A stretch of DNA of 64,000 nucleotides, taken from positions 34,708 to 98,707 of the forward strand of contig NZ_LZSE01000130.1 in assembly GCF_001665295.1 (NCBI RefSeq). The letters are read 5' to 3'. Positions 28,072-36,855 of this stretch are shown in pieces. The DNA is from Mycobacterium sp. 1554424.7. Its GTDB lineage: Bacteria > Actinomycetota > Actinomycetes > Mycobacteriales > Mycobacteriaceae. Both the position numbers and the translations under genes were made by a program. Each line of letters starts with the position of its first letter. The first letter of the stretch is position 1. The notes beneath the pieces were generated by a model, which saw only the letters and a program-made list of their open reading frames with translations, was not told the origin of the DNA and did no database searches.

Positions 28072-29576
28072 GCCACCGCCCGGCAATCGATGCCCGGCTT
28101 AGGTGGAGGTGGCGGGAGCGCAGTCACCGTCTGGGAAGTGGTGGGCGACGTGGTCGCAGGTGCGGTGGTTGCGGGGGCACTGGTCGGCGTCGTGCTGCTG
28201 GGTGCGGTGCCGCTGGAAGTCGGCTGGGGCGCTGTCGGATTCGGCTCGGTGGTAGTGCCCGTGGTCGTCGGGGCCTGCGGGCTCGGAGGAGAGGTGGCGC
28301 GGGGCGGCGGGCAGGGTGGCAACAGCGAGTTGGCCGACAATTCCCGCAACTGCCCGATGGCGCCGTCCAGGGTTCCGGCCGGCAGCCCGGCCTGAACCTG
28401 CGCGCGTTCGGGAGGGCGCAGATCCTGCAGTTGCATCAGCCGGCAGTCCAGGTGGCCGTGGCTCTGGCTGAAACTGATCAGCGACAACTCGTTGCGGGCG
28501 TTGAGGCAGCCGATCAAATAGGGCTCGTGCAGCGACATTCCGAGCAGCGATCCCTGGATCCCGCGCAGGATCGATACCATGCCGTTGTAATCGGCGACGT
28601 AGTAGTTGCTGCGGATGATGGCCCGGCCGATGCCCAGGCCGGCGAGCACCAGGAGCACCATCAGCGTGACGACGATCGCCATCCGCCGTCGCGACCATCG
28701 TTGCCGGCGCGACGCCTCCTCTTGCGGCGGAACGCGTTTGGCGACCTCGTCGCGGGGCCTGATCGCCGACGCGCGACCGGCCGAGGTGTTGGGCAGGGTC
28801 GTCAGCTGGTCGTCGTCACCGGACACCGCGCCGGCAAGGATCGGCTGGGTTTGGCCGTAGTCGTAGTCGACGACATCGGCGACCACCACGGTCACGTTGT
28901 CCGGTCCCCCGCCCCGCAGCGCCAATTCGATGAGGCGGTAAGCACTTTCGGCGACGTCGGGGATCTGCAGCGCCTCGTGGATGGTCTCGTCGCTGACCGG
29001 GTCGGACAGCCCGTCGGAGCACAGCAGGTAGCGATCGCCGGCACGCGCCTCGCGCATGGTCAGGGTGGGCTCGACCTCGTGGCCCGTCAATGCCCGCATG
29101 ATCAGCGATCGCTGGGGGTGGCTGTGCGCCTCTTCCCGGGTGATGCGCCCCTCGTCGACCAGGGTTTGGACGAACGTGTCGTCCTTGGTGATCTGCACCA
29201 GTTCGCCGTCGCGCAGCAGGTAGCCACGCGAGTCGCCGATGTGTACCAGCCCAATCCTGTTGCCGTCGAACAGGATTGCGGTAAGTGTGGTGCCCATTCC
29301 CTCGAGGTCGGGTTCCATCTCGACCTGTGCGGCGATGGCCGCATTGCCCGCCCGCACCGCGGCGTCGAGCTTGGCGAGAAGGTCACCACCGGGCTCGTCG
29401 TCGTCGAGGTGGGCCAGCGCGGCGATCACCAACTGGGAGGCGACCTCACCGGCCGCGTGACCGCCCATGCCGTCGGCCAGGGCCAGCAGCCGGGCGCCGG
29501 CGTAGACGGAATCTTCGTTATTGGCGCGTACCAGGCCGCGGTCGCTGCGGGCGGCATATCGCAGGACCAGGCTCAC
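28068..29576 (-). CDS. pstP: Serine/threonine phosphatase PstP
   Basis: PP2C phosphatase that reverses PknA/PknB phosphorylation; about 502 residues from the GTG at 29576. Metal-binding residues lie in RANNEDS, LADGMGGHAAGE, CSDGLSD and GGPDNVTVV. A transmembrane helix (about 305-325) is followed by an external domain and a Pro/Thr-rich tail. In M. tuberculosis its start overlaps fhaB; here an 80-bp repeat has moved the genes apart, and the duplicated GTGA supplies a fresh start. Confidence 0.95.
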   Translation of the reverse strand: MSLVLRYAARSDRGLVRANNEDSVYAGARLLALADGMGGHAAGEVASQLVIAALAHLDDDEPGGDLLAKLDAAVRAGNAAIAAQVEMEPDLEGMGTTLTAILFDGNRIGLVHIGDSRGYLLRDGELVQITKDDTFVQTLVDEGRITREEAHSHPQRSLIMRALTGHEVEPTLTMREARAGDRYLLCSDGLSDPVSDETIHEALQIPDVAESAYRLIELALRGGGPDNVTVVVADVVDYDYGQTQPILAGAVSGDDDQLTTLPNTSAGRASAIRPRDEVAKRVPPQEEASRRQRWSRRRMAIVVTLMVLLVLAGLGIGRAIIRSNYYVADYNGMVSILRGIQGSLLGMSLHEPYLIGCLNARNELSLISFSQSHGHLDCRLMQLQDLRPPERAQVQAGLPAGTLDGAIGQLRELSANSLLPPCPPPRATSPPSPQAPTTTGTTTEPNPTAPQPTSSGTAPSSTTPTSAPATTAPATTSPTTSQTVTALPPPPPKPGIDCRAVA

Positions 29577-29667
29577 GGGCGCAACTCTCCCCCGCAAGCG
29601 GGCGGTGCCCCCACGCCCCCGGCTGCGCCGGCGGCACTGTCGTAGACGCGGCTCACGGGCGCAACTC
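29570..29667. repeat. MIRU-like 80-bp insertion with 18-bp flanking direct repeat
   Basis: The 18-bp sequence GGCTCACGGGCGCAACTC occurs at 29570-29587 and 29650-29667, enclosing 62 bp of GC-rich, partly palindromic DNA (CCCGCAAGCGGG at 29591-29602). Both copies contain the GTGA start/stop overlap on the minus strand: the upstream one ends fhaB and the downstream one starts pstP. This is the classic insertion style of mycobacterial interspersed repetitive units. Confidence 0.8.
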
Positions 29668-30120
29668 GATTGCCGTTTTGCCGATCCGAATCGGCGTACC
29701 GATGGGAACCCTTACCGCCGTCGTCACCTTCGCCCTGTCAAGGTAAGTGCCGTTGGTCGATCCTAGATCCTCGACGTACCATTCGGAGCCGCGCTGAGAT
29801 AGCCGGGCGTGCCGTGTCGAGGCGTAGTCGTCGGTGAGCACCAGGGTCGAGTCGTCGGCGCGGCCGATCAACACCGGCTGCCCGCTGAGCGTGATGCGAG
29901 CGCCCATCAGGGCCCCCTCGGTCACCACCAGATAGCGTGCGGCGGTGCGGTGCTGGCGTGCGGGCAGCAGCGTGCCGCGCAACGCCAAACCGCGACGCAC
30001 CATGACGGCCCCCGTCGGCGCGTAGATATCGGTCCGCAAGATCCGCAACACGGACCAGATGAATACCCATAACAACATTAAAAATCCGGCGCGCGTCAGC
30101 TGCAGTACTAGTCCCTGCAT
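29653..30120 (-). CDS. fhaB: FHA-domain protein FhaB (FipA)
   Basis: A 155-residue membrane-anchored adaptor. An N-terminal transmembrane helix (GFLMLLWVFIWSVLRIL) precedes a C-terminal FHA domain (about 80-155) with LIGRADDS, STRHARL and GSTNGTYLD, which binds phosphothreonine. In M. tuberculosis FipA bridges FtsZ and FtsQ. The start at MQGLVLQL gives the M. tuberculosis length. Confidence 0.96.
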   Translation of the reverse strand: MQGLVLQLTRAGFLMLLWVFIWSVLRILRTDIYAPTGAVMVRRGLALRGTLLPARQHRTAARYLVVTEGALMGARITLSGQPVLIGRADDSTLVLTDDYASTRHARLSQRGSEWYVEDLGSTNGTYLDRAKVTTAVRVPIGTPIRIGKTAIELRP

Positions 30121-30248
30121 CTGGCGTCCTTTCCGTCCTGGCGCCGCACCCCTCGTCGTACTCGTGACACCGAGCACATCAGCAACGTCACGATACTTGG
30201 ACGGTCATCGCCGCGGGGCGAAGCACGGCAGCTTTGAGCCCGGTGCGT

Positions 30249-31937
30249 TTAGTGGATGCGAACGATGATCTCCGAGTGGCCCAGACGGATGACGTCGCCG
30301 TCGGCCAACTGCCACTCCTGAACCGGCGCGTTGTTGACGGTGGTGCCGTTCGTCGAGTTGAGGTCGGAAAGGAGCGCGACCTGCCCGTCCCAGCGGATCT
30401 CGAGGTGACGCCGCGACACCCCGGTGTCCGGCAACCGGAACTGGGCGTCCTGGCCGCGGCCGATGATGTTGGAGCCCTCGCGCAGCTGGTAAGTCCGGCC
30501 GCTGCCGTCGTCGAGCTGCAGGGTCACTGCCGTCCCGGCGCCATAGCCGCCCTGGCCGTAACCGCCGTAGCCTCCGGCCGCCGGCTGGCCGTAGTCCGCC
30601 GCGCCGTAGTCCGCGGCCTGGCCGCCGTACTCGTAGTCGCGGTGTTGGGTCTCGGGGTAGCCGCCTTGCGGTGCGTAGCCACCGCCCGGAACGCTCTCGG
30701 CGTACTGGGTGTAGTCGCCCGCGCCGTACTCCTGCTGGCCGTATCCCCCACCCTGCTGGTAGCCCTGGTCGTACCCGCCGCCCTGCTCGGGGTAGGGGGG
30801 ACGCTGCTGCTCGGGCGCGGCCGGCGGGACCGGCGGCGAATAGCCGGCCTCCTCCGGGCGAGCCGGGCCACGACCGTATTCGCCGTAGCCGCCGTAGCCC
30901 TGCTGGCCGGGGCCGGGCTGGCCGCCGCCGGGTGGGCCGTAGCCGCCGCCCTGGCGGTAGCCCTGGTCGTAGCCCTGCCCGCCGTAGCCGCCCGGGGCGG
31001 GCGGACGCTGCTCATACGACGGCGGGTAGCCGCCGCCCTGCCCTGGTTCGGGGTAGCCGCCGCGCTGTTCTTGGTAGCCGCCCTGGTCGGGGTAGCCGCC
31101 TTGCGGGGGGTAGCCGCCCTGCTCGGGGTAGCCGCCGCGCTGTTCTTGGTAGCCGCCTTGGTCGGGGTAGCCGCCTTGCGGGGGGTAGCCACCTTGTTCG
31201 GGGTAGCCGCCGCGGTGTTCTTGGTAGCCGCCTTGGTCGGGGTAGCCGCCTTGCGGGGGGTAGCCGCCCTGCTCCGGCGGACGAGGTGGCGGGTAGCCGC
31301 CTTGCGGAGGGTAGCCACCTTGCTCGGGCGGATAGCCAGCACGCGGATCCGGTCCGCCCTGGGGCTCCGGGCCGCGCTGCTCGTCCTGCGGCCGCCCGTA
31401 GCGGTCGTCGTAATACTCGTCGCCGGGCCGCCCCTGCCCCTGACCACCGCGGTAGCTCGAATTGTCAGTCATTGCTGCTACTCCTCGTTCTGCGCCGAAC
31501 GCATGATTTGATTGTGGCCGGGGCGGATGGTTGACGATCGGGCGGGGCTCGACATCGGGATTGACAGCACCGCGGGTGCGGTACTGACCGGTATGCAGGC
31601 TCGACGACTGCTCGAACCGGACGACCACATCACCATACGTTTGCCACCCCTGTTCATAGATATAGTCGGCCAAGTACCTCGCGAAAGCGCTCGACGTGGG
31701 ATTCCTGTCGGCGCCGACCTTCGCAAAGTCGTGCATACCGAGGGTAATGATGTATTCGTTGGGGGCCAAAAGACGACCGCCCTCAAGCGCGCGGACACCG
31801 TGCTCGGCTTCCCTGCGCAGTAGCGCTTCAACCTCTTGCGGGACGATCGATCCGCCGAACACCCGGGCGAACGCATTGTCCACGGTCGCCTCGAGCTTGC
31901 GTTCGATGCGTTGCACGAGCCCCCGTTGGCTACCCAT
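30249..31937 (-). CDS. fhaA: FHA-domain protein FhaA
   Basis: Adaptor that binds MviN/CwlM and PknB in peptidoglycan regulation; 562 residues against about 527 in M. tuberculosis. The N-terminal DUF3662 domain (1-130) is followed by a long Gly/Tyr/Pro/Gln-rich linker (about 160-460) and a C-terminal FHA domain with [16 protein letters not shown] and NSTNGTTVN. The extra length comes from the linker, which holds a 75-bp DNA tandem repeat. It is the first gene of the fhaA-pknB operon. Confidence 0.96.
   Translation of the reverse strand: MGSQRGLVQRIERKLEATVDNAFARVFGGSIVPQEVEALLRREAEHGVRALEGGRLLAPNEYIITLGMHDFAKVGADRNPTSSAFARYLADYIYEQGWQTYGDVVVRFEQSSSLHTGQYRTRGAVNPDVEPRPIVNHPPRPQSNHAFGAERGVAAMTDNSSYRGGQGQGRPGDEYYDDRYGRPQDEQRGPEPQGGPDPRAGYPPEQGGYPPQGGYPPPRPPEQGGYPPQGGYPDQGGYQEHRGGYPEQGGYPPQGGYPDQGGYQEQRGGYPEQGGYPPQGGYPDQGGYQEQRGGYPEPGQGGGYPPSYEQRPPAPGGYGGQGYDQGYRQGGGYGPPGGGQPGPGQQGYGGYGEYGRGPARPEEAGYSPPVPPAAPEQQRPPYPEQGGGYDQGYQQGGGYGQQEYGAGDYTQYAESVPGGGYAPQGGYPETQHRDYEYGGQAADYGAADYGQPAAGGYGGYGQGGYGAGTAVTLQLDDGSGRTYQLREGSNIIGRGQDAQFRLPDTGVSRRHLEIRWDGQVALLSDLNSTNGTTVNNAPVQEWQLADGDVIRLGHSEIIVRIH
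31042..31280. repeat. 75-bp coding minisatellite in fhaA
   Basis: About 3.2 head-to-tail copies of a 75-bp unit. The landmark TTCTTGGTAG recurs at 31068, 31143 and 31218, exactly 75 bp apart. Copies differ by only a few bases. Each encodes 25 residues built from GGYP(P/D/E)Q and GGYQEQR modules, so copy changes keep the reading frame. Confidence 0.9.
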
Positions 31938-32190
31938 GTGTCAGCGCTCGCCCGCAGCTGTCGTGGTGTGTCGCGGGCGCGAGGCAAACGAACCGCCCGC
32001 ATGTCCTATCACCCCAGCATGGTATCGGGACAGCGGGACGCTGCGGCACCGTGGGAATTCTGAGAATCGGATCCGGCCAGCTCAGAGCGGTGCGGCGGGG
32101 CCTTGAGCAGGCGCGAACGGCCGCCCGGGGCCGCGGCGGCGATTGGGGCACATGGCTATTAGAGTGGTATGGTCCATCGGTTGATTTCCC

Positions 32191-32276
32191 GGGCGAGTGG
32201 CGGAATGGCAGACGCGCTGGCTTCAGGTGCCAGTGTCCTTCGGGACGTGGGGGTTCAAGTCCCCCTTCGCCCACCA
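32191..32276 (+). tRNA. leuT: tRNA-Leu (CAG)
   Basis: An 86-nt class-II tRNA with acceptor GGGCGAG/TTCGCCC, anticodon CAG at 32224-32226, a long variable arm (GTGTCCTTCGGGACGT) and an encoded CCA at 32274-32276. A -10-like TATGGT lies at 32168-32173. Confidence 0.97.
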
Positions 32277-32302
32277 ACAGCGGTTCGACGAAGTGCAGGC
32301 AG

Positions 32303-32337
32303 AAAGGCCACGCACCTCGAAAGAGGGCGTGGCCTTT
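32303..32337. terminator. Bidirectional intrinsic terminator after tRNA-Leu
   Basis: An 11-bp perfect stem AAAGGCCACGC/GCGTGGCCTTT encloses a second small stem CCTC-GAAA-GAGG with a GNRA-type loop, followed by TTGTGT. It sits between tRNA-Leu and the convergent peroxidase gene and can serve both. Confidence 0.8.
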
Positions 32338-32353
32338 GTGTATTGGTCGACGC

Positions 32354-32842
32354 CTAGCCCGGCAGGACGGCCTCGATGGCGCCAACAACCTCGGGCGCAT
32401 CGGGGGCGGTGCGGGGACGAAACCGATTGACCACTTCGCCGTCGGGGGCGAGGAGAAACTTCTCGAAGTTCCATTGGATGTCGCCCGCCGAGCCCTCGGA
32501 GTCGGCGGCCTTGGTCAGCTCGGCGTACAGCGGGTGGCGGTCGTCGCCGTTGACGTCGGTCTTGGCGAGCAGCGGGAACGTCACCCCGTAAGTCGTCGAG
32601 CAGAACTCCTGGATCTCCTCGGCGCTGCCGGGTTCCTGGCCCATGAACTGGTTGCACGGAACGCCGACGACCGTCAGGCCCCGGTCGCGGTAGTCGCGGG
32701 CCAGCTTCTCCAGCGCCGTGTACTGCGGGGTCAGCCCGCACTTGGAGGCGACGTTCACGATCAGCGTTGCGCCGCCGGACAATTCGGCCAGCGTGGTGGG
32801 CTGGCCGTCGAGGGTCGTCAGCGCGATGTCTTTGAGGGTCAC
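32354..32842 (-). CDS. Glutathione peroxidase family (thioredoxin-type) peroxidase
   Basis: A 162-residue GPx-like peroxidase. The peroxidatic cysteine is in ASKCGLTPQY, the conserved Gln in VPCNQF and the Trp in WNFEKFLL; cysteine replaces selenocysteine. Actinobacterial members usually use thioredoxin rather than glutathione. The GTG at 32842 gives the family length but has no clear ribosome site, so it may be translated by coupling to the VOC gene 22 bp upstream. Confidence 0.9.
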   Translation of the reverse strand: MTLKDIALTTLDGQPTTLAELSGGATLIVNVASKCGLTPQYTALEKLARDYRDRGLTVVGVPCNQFMGQEPGSAEEIQEFCSTTYGVTFPLLAKTDVNGDDRHPLYAELTKAADSEGSAGDIQWNFEKFLLAPDGEVVNRFRPRTAPDAPEVVGAIEAVLPG

Positions 32843-32864
32843 GCCGACGACGCTAACACTTGTT

Positions 32865-33218
32865 TCAGCGGGTAAGCGGGCTGTAGAAGACCAGGCCGTT
32901 GCCCTTGTTGTCGTAGACCACGGCGCGCCGCTCGTGGGCGTCGTCATACGGGCCATTGACGATGCCGCCGCCGCTGGCCTCGACGGCCTTGGCCGCCGCG
33001 TCGACGTCGGCGGTCTTGATGCCGACGACCACCTGCCCGGGGATGGGATGGTCCACCGCGGTCGCCAGCGCCAAGGTGACGGCCCCGCCGTCGAGGGCGG
33101 CGAAGTGCGCGCCGTCGCGGAACTTCAGCGGCATGCCCAGGGTTTCGCTATAGAACCGAATCGATTCGTCAAGGTCGTCGGTCGACAAGACGATCATCCG
33201 CACTTCGGGATCGCTCAT
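32865..33218 (-). CDS. VOC (glyoxalase/dioxygenase superfamily) protein
   Basis: A 117-residue single-module vicinal-oxygen-chelate protein. The beta-alpha-beta module begins at VRMIVLSTDDLDESIRFYSE and ends with VYDNKGNGLVFYSP. The substrate is unknown. It lies 22 bp before the peroxidase and probably shares its transcript, which hints at a detoxification role. Confidence 0.88.
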   Translation of the reverse strand: MSDPEVRMIVLSTDDLDESIRFYSETLGMPLKFRDGAHFAALDGGAVTLALATAVDHPIPGQVVVGIKTADVDAAAKAVEASGGGIVNGPYDDAHERRAVVYDNKGNGLVFYSPLTR

Positions 33219-33256
33219 TGGTGCCTCCAGTCGCCGGGTCGAATTACCCTAGCCCC

Positions 33257-33526
33257 GTGAGCAGTAACCGAGTGCCCGGCGGAGTGGTGCACACGCTGCC
33301 GGCAGACCTGCGTGCGGCGTTGACGGCCAACTCCACGGCGCTGGCGGCCTGGAAGGACATCACGCCTTTGGCGCGCAACGAGTTCATCTGCTGGGTCGAG
33401 GACGCCAAGCAGGAGGCGACCCGCAAGCGCCGCATTCGCCGAACCCAGGAGGAACTCGAGGAAGGCATGCGTCGGCCGTGCTGCTGGCCCGGCTGCAAGC
33501 ACCGGGAGCGCACCGGCCGCGCCTAG
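33257..33526 (+). CDS. YdeI/OmpD-associated family protein
   Basis: An 89-residue protein with the family pattern LRAALTANSTALAAWKDITP and WVEDAKQEATRKRRIRRT. The short C-terminus contains CCWPGCKH, which could bind metal. The GTG at 33257 was taken as the start since it begins the conserved part. The family function is poorly defined. Confidence 0.8.
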   Translation: MSSNRVPGGVVHTLPADLRAALTANSTALAAWKDITPLARNEFICWVEDAKQEATRKRRIRRTQEELEEGMRRPCCWPGCKHRERTGRA

Positions 33527-33542
33527 CGCGGCACGTCCGGCG

Positions 33543-33842
33543 TCACGCGGGATCGGTGATGTCGTCGTATTCGGGATGCTTCTTGAGCACCGTGACGACC
33601 ATGGAACACACCGGGACTATGCGCTTGCCGTCAGCGCGGGCAGCCTGCAGCGCTTCCTCGACGAGGATGGTCGCCAGGCCGCGCCCGCCGTACGCGGGAT
33701 CGATCTCGGTGTGGTGGAAGACGCGCTGATCGCCGCGGTCGAAGAAATCGGCGAGGCCGACGGTCTTGCCGTCGACGGCAATGGTGTACCGGCCCTCCTC
33801 GGCGGTGACGGTGGTCGGTGCGCCGGTCTTGTCGGCGGTCAT
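33543..33842 (-). CDS. GNAT-like N-acetyltransferase (COG2388 type)
   Basis: A 99-residue minimal GNAT fold with the acetyl-CoA loop AYGGRGLATILVEEAL and the C-terminal segment VPVCSMVVTVLKKHPEY that is typical of the YjdJ/Gtn group. The ATG at 33842 has a strong AAAGGAG site and overlaps the pirin gene by ATGA. Confidence 0.9.
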   Translation of the reverse strand: MTADKTGAPTTVTAEEGRYTIAVDGKTVGLADFFDRGDQRVFHHTEIDPAYGGRGLATILVEEALQAARADGKRIVPVCSMVVTVLKKHPEYDDITDPA

Positions 33843-34810
33843 GGGTGCTCCTTTCCTTGGGGTATCGCTCGGGGCCGCAACCGAGCGCTCGGCAGCGGCG
33901 GGGCCGGCAGTCGGGCGACCGAACCCTGGTAGCCGGTGACGGCGCCGAAGCGGTCGTCGGCGTCCTGCCAGAGCCGGCGGTAGCCGACGATGTCGTCGTG
34001 ACTGCGCCCGACGAAGTTCCACCACATCACGATCTCCTCGGTGAACGGCATCCCGCCCAACAGCAGCACGCACGCGGGCCGTTGGCCTAGATTGCGTAGC
34101 CGCAACGACGAATTGCCCGCGCCTTGGTACCCGAGGTCGGCGACGGCCAGGGTGGTCTCGCCCATCGCGACGGGCCCGCGATCGCACAGCACGCCGTGTT
34201 CGAACGCCGGGTCGACCTCGATGTGCAGTTCCGCGTTGGGCTGCAGATCGATCTGTGCGCCGACGAGCGGGGTGAAGGTGTGCACCGGCGACCGGGCACC
34301 GGCCAGCTCCCCGAGGAAGACGCGTGCCACCGCCCCGGGCAGCGCCACGGGCACGGGCGCATAGTGCGCGAAATCGCGGCCGGTGTCGCGGGCGGAATCC
34401 GGAAGCGCCACCCACAGCTGAACCCCGTGCAATGCGGCGTCCGAATCGATCGACACCTCCGAGTGACAAATGCCCGCGCCCGCCGTCATCAGGTTCAGCT
34501 CGCCGGGCCGGACCACCGCATGCACGCCGGCGCTGTCGCGGTGCTCCACCTTTCCGCCGAACAACCAACTGACGGTTTGCAATCCCGTGTGTGGGTGCGG
34601 CGGGACGTCCATGCGTGCGCGGACCGGGCCGTAGTGGTCGATGAAACACCACGCCCCGATCAGCGATCGTTGCCGTTGTGGCAGCGTGCGCTGCACCCGG
34701 ATCCCCCTAGGCCCGCCCAACGGAACCTCGCGCGGAGACAACAGCTCGGCGCCGAGCACCCGCGAGGGGCCGCAGTCGACCTCGGCCGGTGCGGTCTCGA
34801 GGTTGCTCAC
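33839..34810 (-). CDS. Pirin family protein
   Basis: A 323-residue bicupin pirin. The N-terminal metal-binding cupin motif is PPHPHTGLQTVSWLF with downstream HRDS and an Asn/Glu-containing loop (GELNLMTAGAGICHSE). Some pirins are quercetinases or transcription cofactors; the role here is unknown. It is operonic with the acetyltransferase. Confidence 0.92.
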   Translation of the reverse strand: MSNLETAPAEVDCGPSRVLGAELLSPREVPLGGPRGIRVQRTLPQRQRSLIGAWCFIDHYGPVRARMDVPPHPHTGLQTVSWLFGGKVEHRDSAGVHAVVRPGELNLMTAGAGICHSEVSIDSDAALHGVQLWVALPDSARDTGRDFAHYAPVPVALPGAVARVFLGELAGARSPVHTFTPLVGAQIDLQPNAELHIEVDPAFEHGVLCDRGPVAMGETTLAVADLGYQGAGNSSLRLRNLGQRPACVLLLGGMPFTEEIVMWWNFVGRSHDDIVGYRRLWQDADDRFGAVTGYQGSVARLPAPPLPSARLRPRAIPQGKEHP

Positions 34811-34838
34811 CGGCCCGACGCTACGCCTTGTTGGGGCC

Positions 34839-36221
34839 TCACCGGCCCGGCGGCCGCAGCACCTTCATGGCCAGCCGCATGACGGGTTCGGGGACGCGGT
34901 CCTGCATCGACAGCGCGGTCTCGGCGGCGCGGGAGCGCAGCGGCGTGCCACGACCGAAGATCCGGTTCAGCGGCCCCCCGGTCGGCTCGATGACCACATG
35001 CAGTGGCGGGGTTCCCACCGCGGCGCCCAGCGCGTTGGAGATGACCATCCGCTGGATCTCACTGGTGCCCTCAAAGATGGTGTACAGCTTGGCATCCCGA
35101 TACCACTTCTCCACCGGGTGGTCGGTGACGTAGCCCCAGCCGCCCATCGTCTGGATGGCGCGTTCGGTCGCCTTGACGGCGACCTCGCTGGCGGCGAGTT
35201 TGGACATCGAGCCCTCGCCCCGCTCGAAGGGCACCCCATTGACCGCCATCCAGGAGGCGCGCCAGGTCAGTAGCCGCGCGGCGTCGATCTGGGTGGCCAG
35301 GTCGGCCAGCGGAAACGCGATGCCCTGGTTGTCGATGATCGGCCCGCCGAAAGCCTCGCGCTCGGTGGCGTATGCCGTCGCGTACTCCAGTGCGGCGCGG
35401 GCGATCCCAATCGCTTGGGCGGCCACCATCGGGCGCGTCTGCTCGAAGGTGCCCAACGTCGCCGAGCCGGATTGTTTTCCGCCGGCCACCACCTCCCGGG
35501 CCTTGGCGAGTTTGTGTTCGAGCTTCTCTTCTCCCCCAAGCAAATTGGCTCCCGGCACGCGCACGCCTTCGAACAACAGCTCGGCGGTGTGGGAGGCCCG
35601 GCAGCCCAGCTTGTCGAGTTTGCGCACCAGCTTCAGCCCCGGCACCCCGCCGGGCACCACGAACAGCGCCTGCCCGCGATGGCCGAGTTCCTCGTCAACG
35701 ACGGCGTTCACCACGTGGACGTTCGCGATGCCGCCGTTGCCGATCCACATCTTGTGGCCGTCGATGATCCAGTCGTCGCCGTCGCGGCGCGCGCGGGTGC
35801 GCAGGTTCCGCACGTCGCTGCCGCCCTCGGGTTCGGAGATCGCCAGGGCGGCGAGCTTGATGTCGCCCGGCGTCCCGAAACATTCGGGCGCCCACTCGAG
35901 CATCTGTTCGGGAGACGCGGCCTGGCCGATCGCCGACAACGCCAGGGCCGGCATGACAATCGCCAAACCGATTCCGGCACAGCCCCAAAAGAGCTCCTCC
36001 ATGAACATCGGCAGCGAGATGCCGGTCGGGTCACCGATCAGGTCGCGATAGAACAGCGGGCTGTAGAAACCGCGCCGGGCCGCCTCCTCCAACACCGGCC
36101 ACGGAAACTCCTGGCGCTGGTCGTAATGCAGCGCCACCGGGCGAATGACTTCTTCGGCGAACTCGTGAGTGCGCCGGGCCAGATCGTGTTGTGCGGCCGT
36201 CGGTGCCAGGTCGAATGCCAT
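34839..36221 (-). CDS. Acyl-CoA dehydrogenase
   Basis: A 460-residue FAD-dependent acyl-CoA dehydrogenase for beta-oxidation-type chemistry. The FAD-binding strand LAISEPEGGSD, the central GTFEQTRPMVAAQAIGIA region and the catalytic-base segment YTIFEGTSEIQRMVI are present; the glutamate after IF is the expected base. A C-terminal extension of ~60 residues follows. The mycobacterial FadE number is not assigned. Confidence 0.93.
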   Translation of the reverse strand: MAFDLAPTAAQHDLARRTHEFAEEVIRPVALHYDQRQEFPWPVLEEAARRGFYSPLFYRDLIGDPTGISLPMFMEELFWGCAGIGLAIVMPALALSAIGQAASPEQMLEWAPECFGTPGDIKLAALAISEPEGGSDVRNLRTRARRDGDDWIIDGHKMWIGNGGIANVHVVNAVVDEELGHRGQALFVVPGGVPGLKLVRKLDKLGCRASHTAELLFEGVRVPGANLLGGEEKLEHKLAKAREVVAGGKQSGSATLGTFEQTRPMVAAQAIGIARAALEYATAYATEREAFGGPIIDNQGIAFPLADLATQIDAARLLTWRASWMAVNGVPFERGEGSMSKLAASEVAVKATERAIQTMGGWGYVTDHPVEKWYRDAKLYTIFEGTSEIQRMVISNALGAAVGTPPLHVVIEPTGGPLNRIFGRGTPLRSRAAETALSMQDRVPEPVMRLAMKVLRPPGR

Positions 36222-36292
36222 GGATCCGCCTTCGGGTCGACAGACTCGGTCGTGCCAAGCCCGACTACCCCGTCGGCGGCATCAGCAAACTG

Positions 36293-36709
36293 TCACGCAG
36301 CCGAACGCGGTCCCACTTGCGCGATCGGCAGGTGCAGCACCACCGCGGCGACCGGGATCGCGTCGTGTTCGTGACGCGCCAGCAGGGCCGCGTTCTCGGG
36401 AAGCTGCCGCGAGTTGATTTCGCCGGCGGCGATCCGCCGCAGCACATCGTGGGCCCGGGCCAGCTGCTCGCGCTTCCGATACTGGCCGCCGGGCAGCTTG
36501 ACGCCGGCCCAGACGCCGTACTCCTCACGGTGCGCGATGGCGTGCTGCGCGCAGCGGCGCTGCTGCGCCAGCGGGCAGCGACGCAGGCATTGGATCCGCG
36601 CCTCGGTGGCGGACCGCTCGTAGGCGCGGGCCTTGGCCGCGCCGTCCCCACCGTCGTCGTCGGGATAGCCGAACCACAATTCCGGGTTGGCTGCGCAGGG
36701 GTGTCCCAT
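36293..36709 (-). CDS. whiB5: WhiB-family iron-sulfur regulator WhiB5
   Basis: A 138-residue redox-sensing [4Fe-4S] regulator, very close to Rv0022c. Cysteines are at 5, 41, 45 and 53. The Gly/Trp turn EYGVWAGVKLPGG and the basic stretch after it are intact. The cysteine spacing Cx3Cx7C differs from the usual WhiB Cx2Cx5C but agrees with my recollection of WhiB5. It is divergent from the Rv0023-like regulator. Confidence 0.92.
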   Translation of the reverse strand: MGHPCAANPELWFGYPDDDGGDGAAKARAYERSATEARIQCLRRCPLAQQRRCAQHAIAHREEYGVWAGVKLPGGQYRKREQLARAHDVLRRIAAGEINSRQLPENAALLARHEHDAIPVAAVVLHLPIAQVGPRSAA

Positions 36710-36794
36710 GGCCGGTCTCCTTGGGTCAGTAACGAAACGTAGGTGAAAGCGTATAACCGCATAGGCCGCCCGCGCAAGAGAAACGTGACAAAAA

Positions 36795-36804
36795 CGTATA
36801 TACG
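36795..36804. promoter_or_regulatory. Palindromic operator candidate between whiB5 and the Rv0023-like gene
   Basis: A perfect 10-bp palindrome CGTATATACG in the 146-bp divergent promoter region. A related half-site GCGTATAA lies near 36749. Both genes flanking the region encode regulators, so autoregulation is likely. Confidence 0.5.
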
Positions 36805-36855
36805 CTGTGTGTGGCCCCGCCGTGTGTAATATCCGGCCTATGGCCGGAGCCTGCG

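Noticed and set aside
31042-31280. CRISPR array
   Set aside because: The 75-bp units are contiguous, have no unique spacers and keep the fhaA reading frame, so this is a coding minisatellite.
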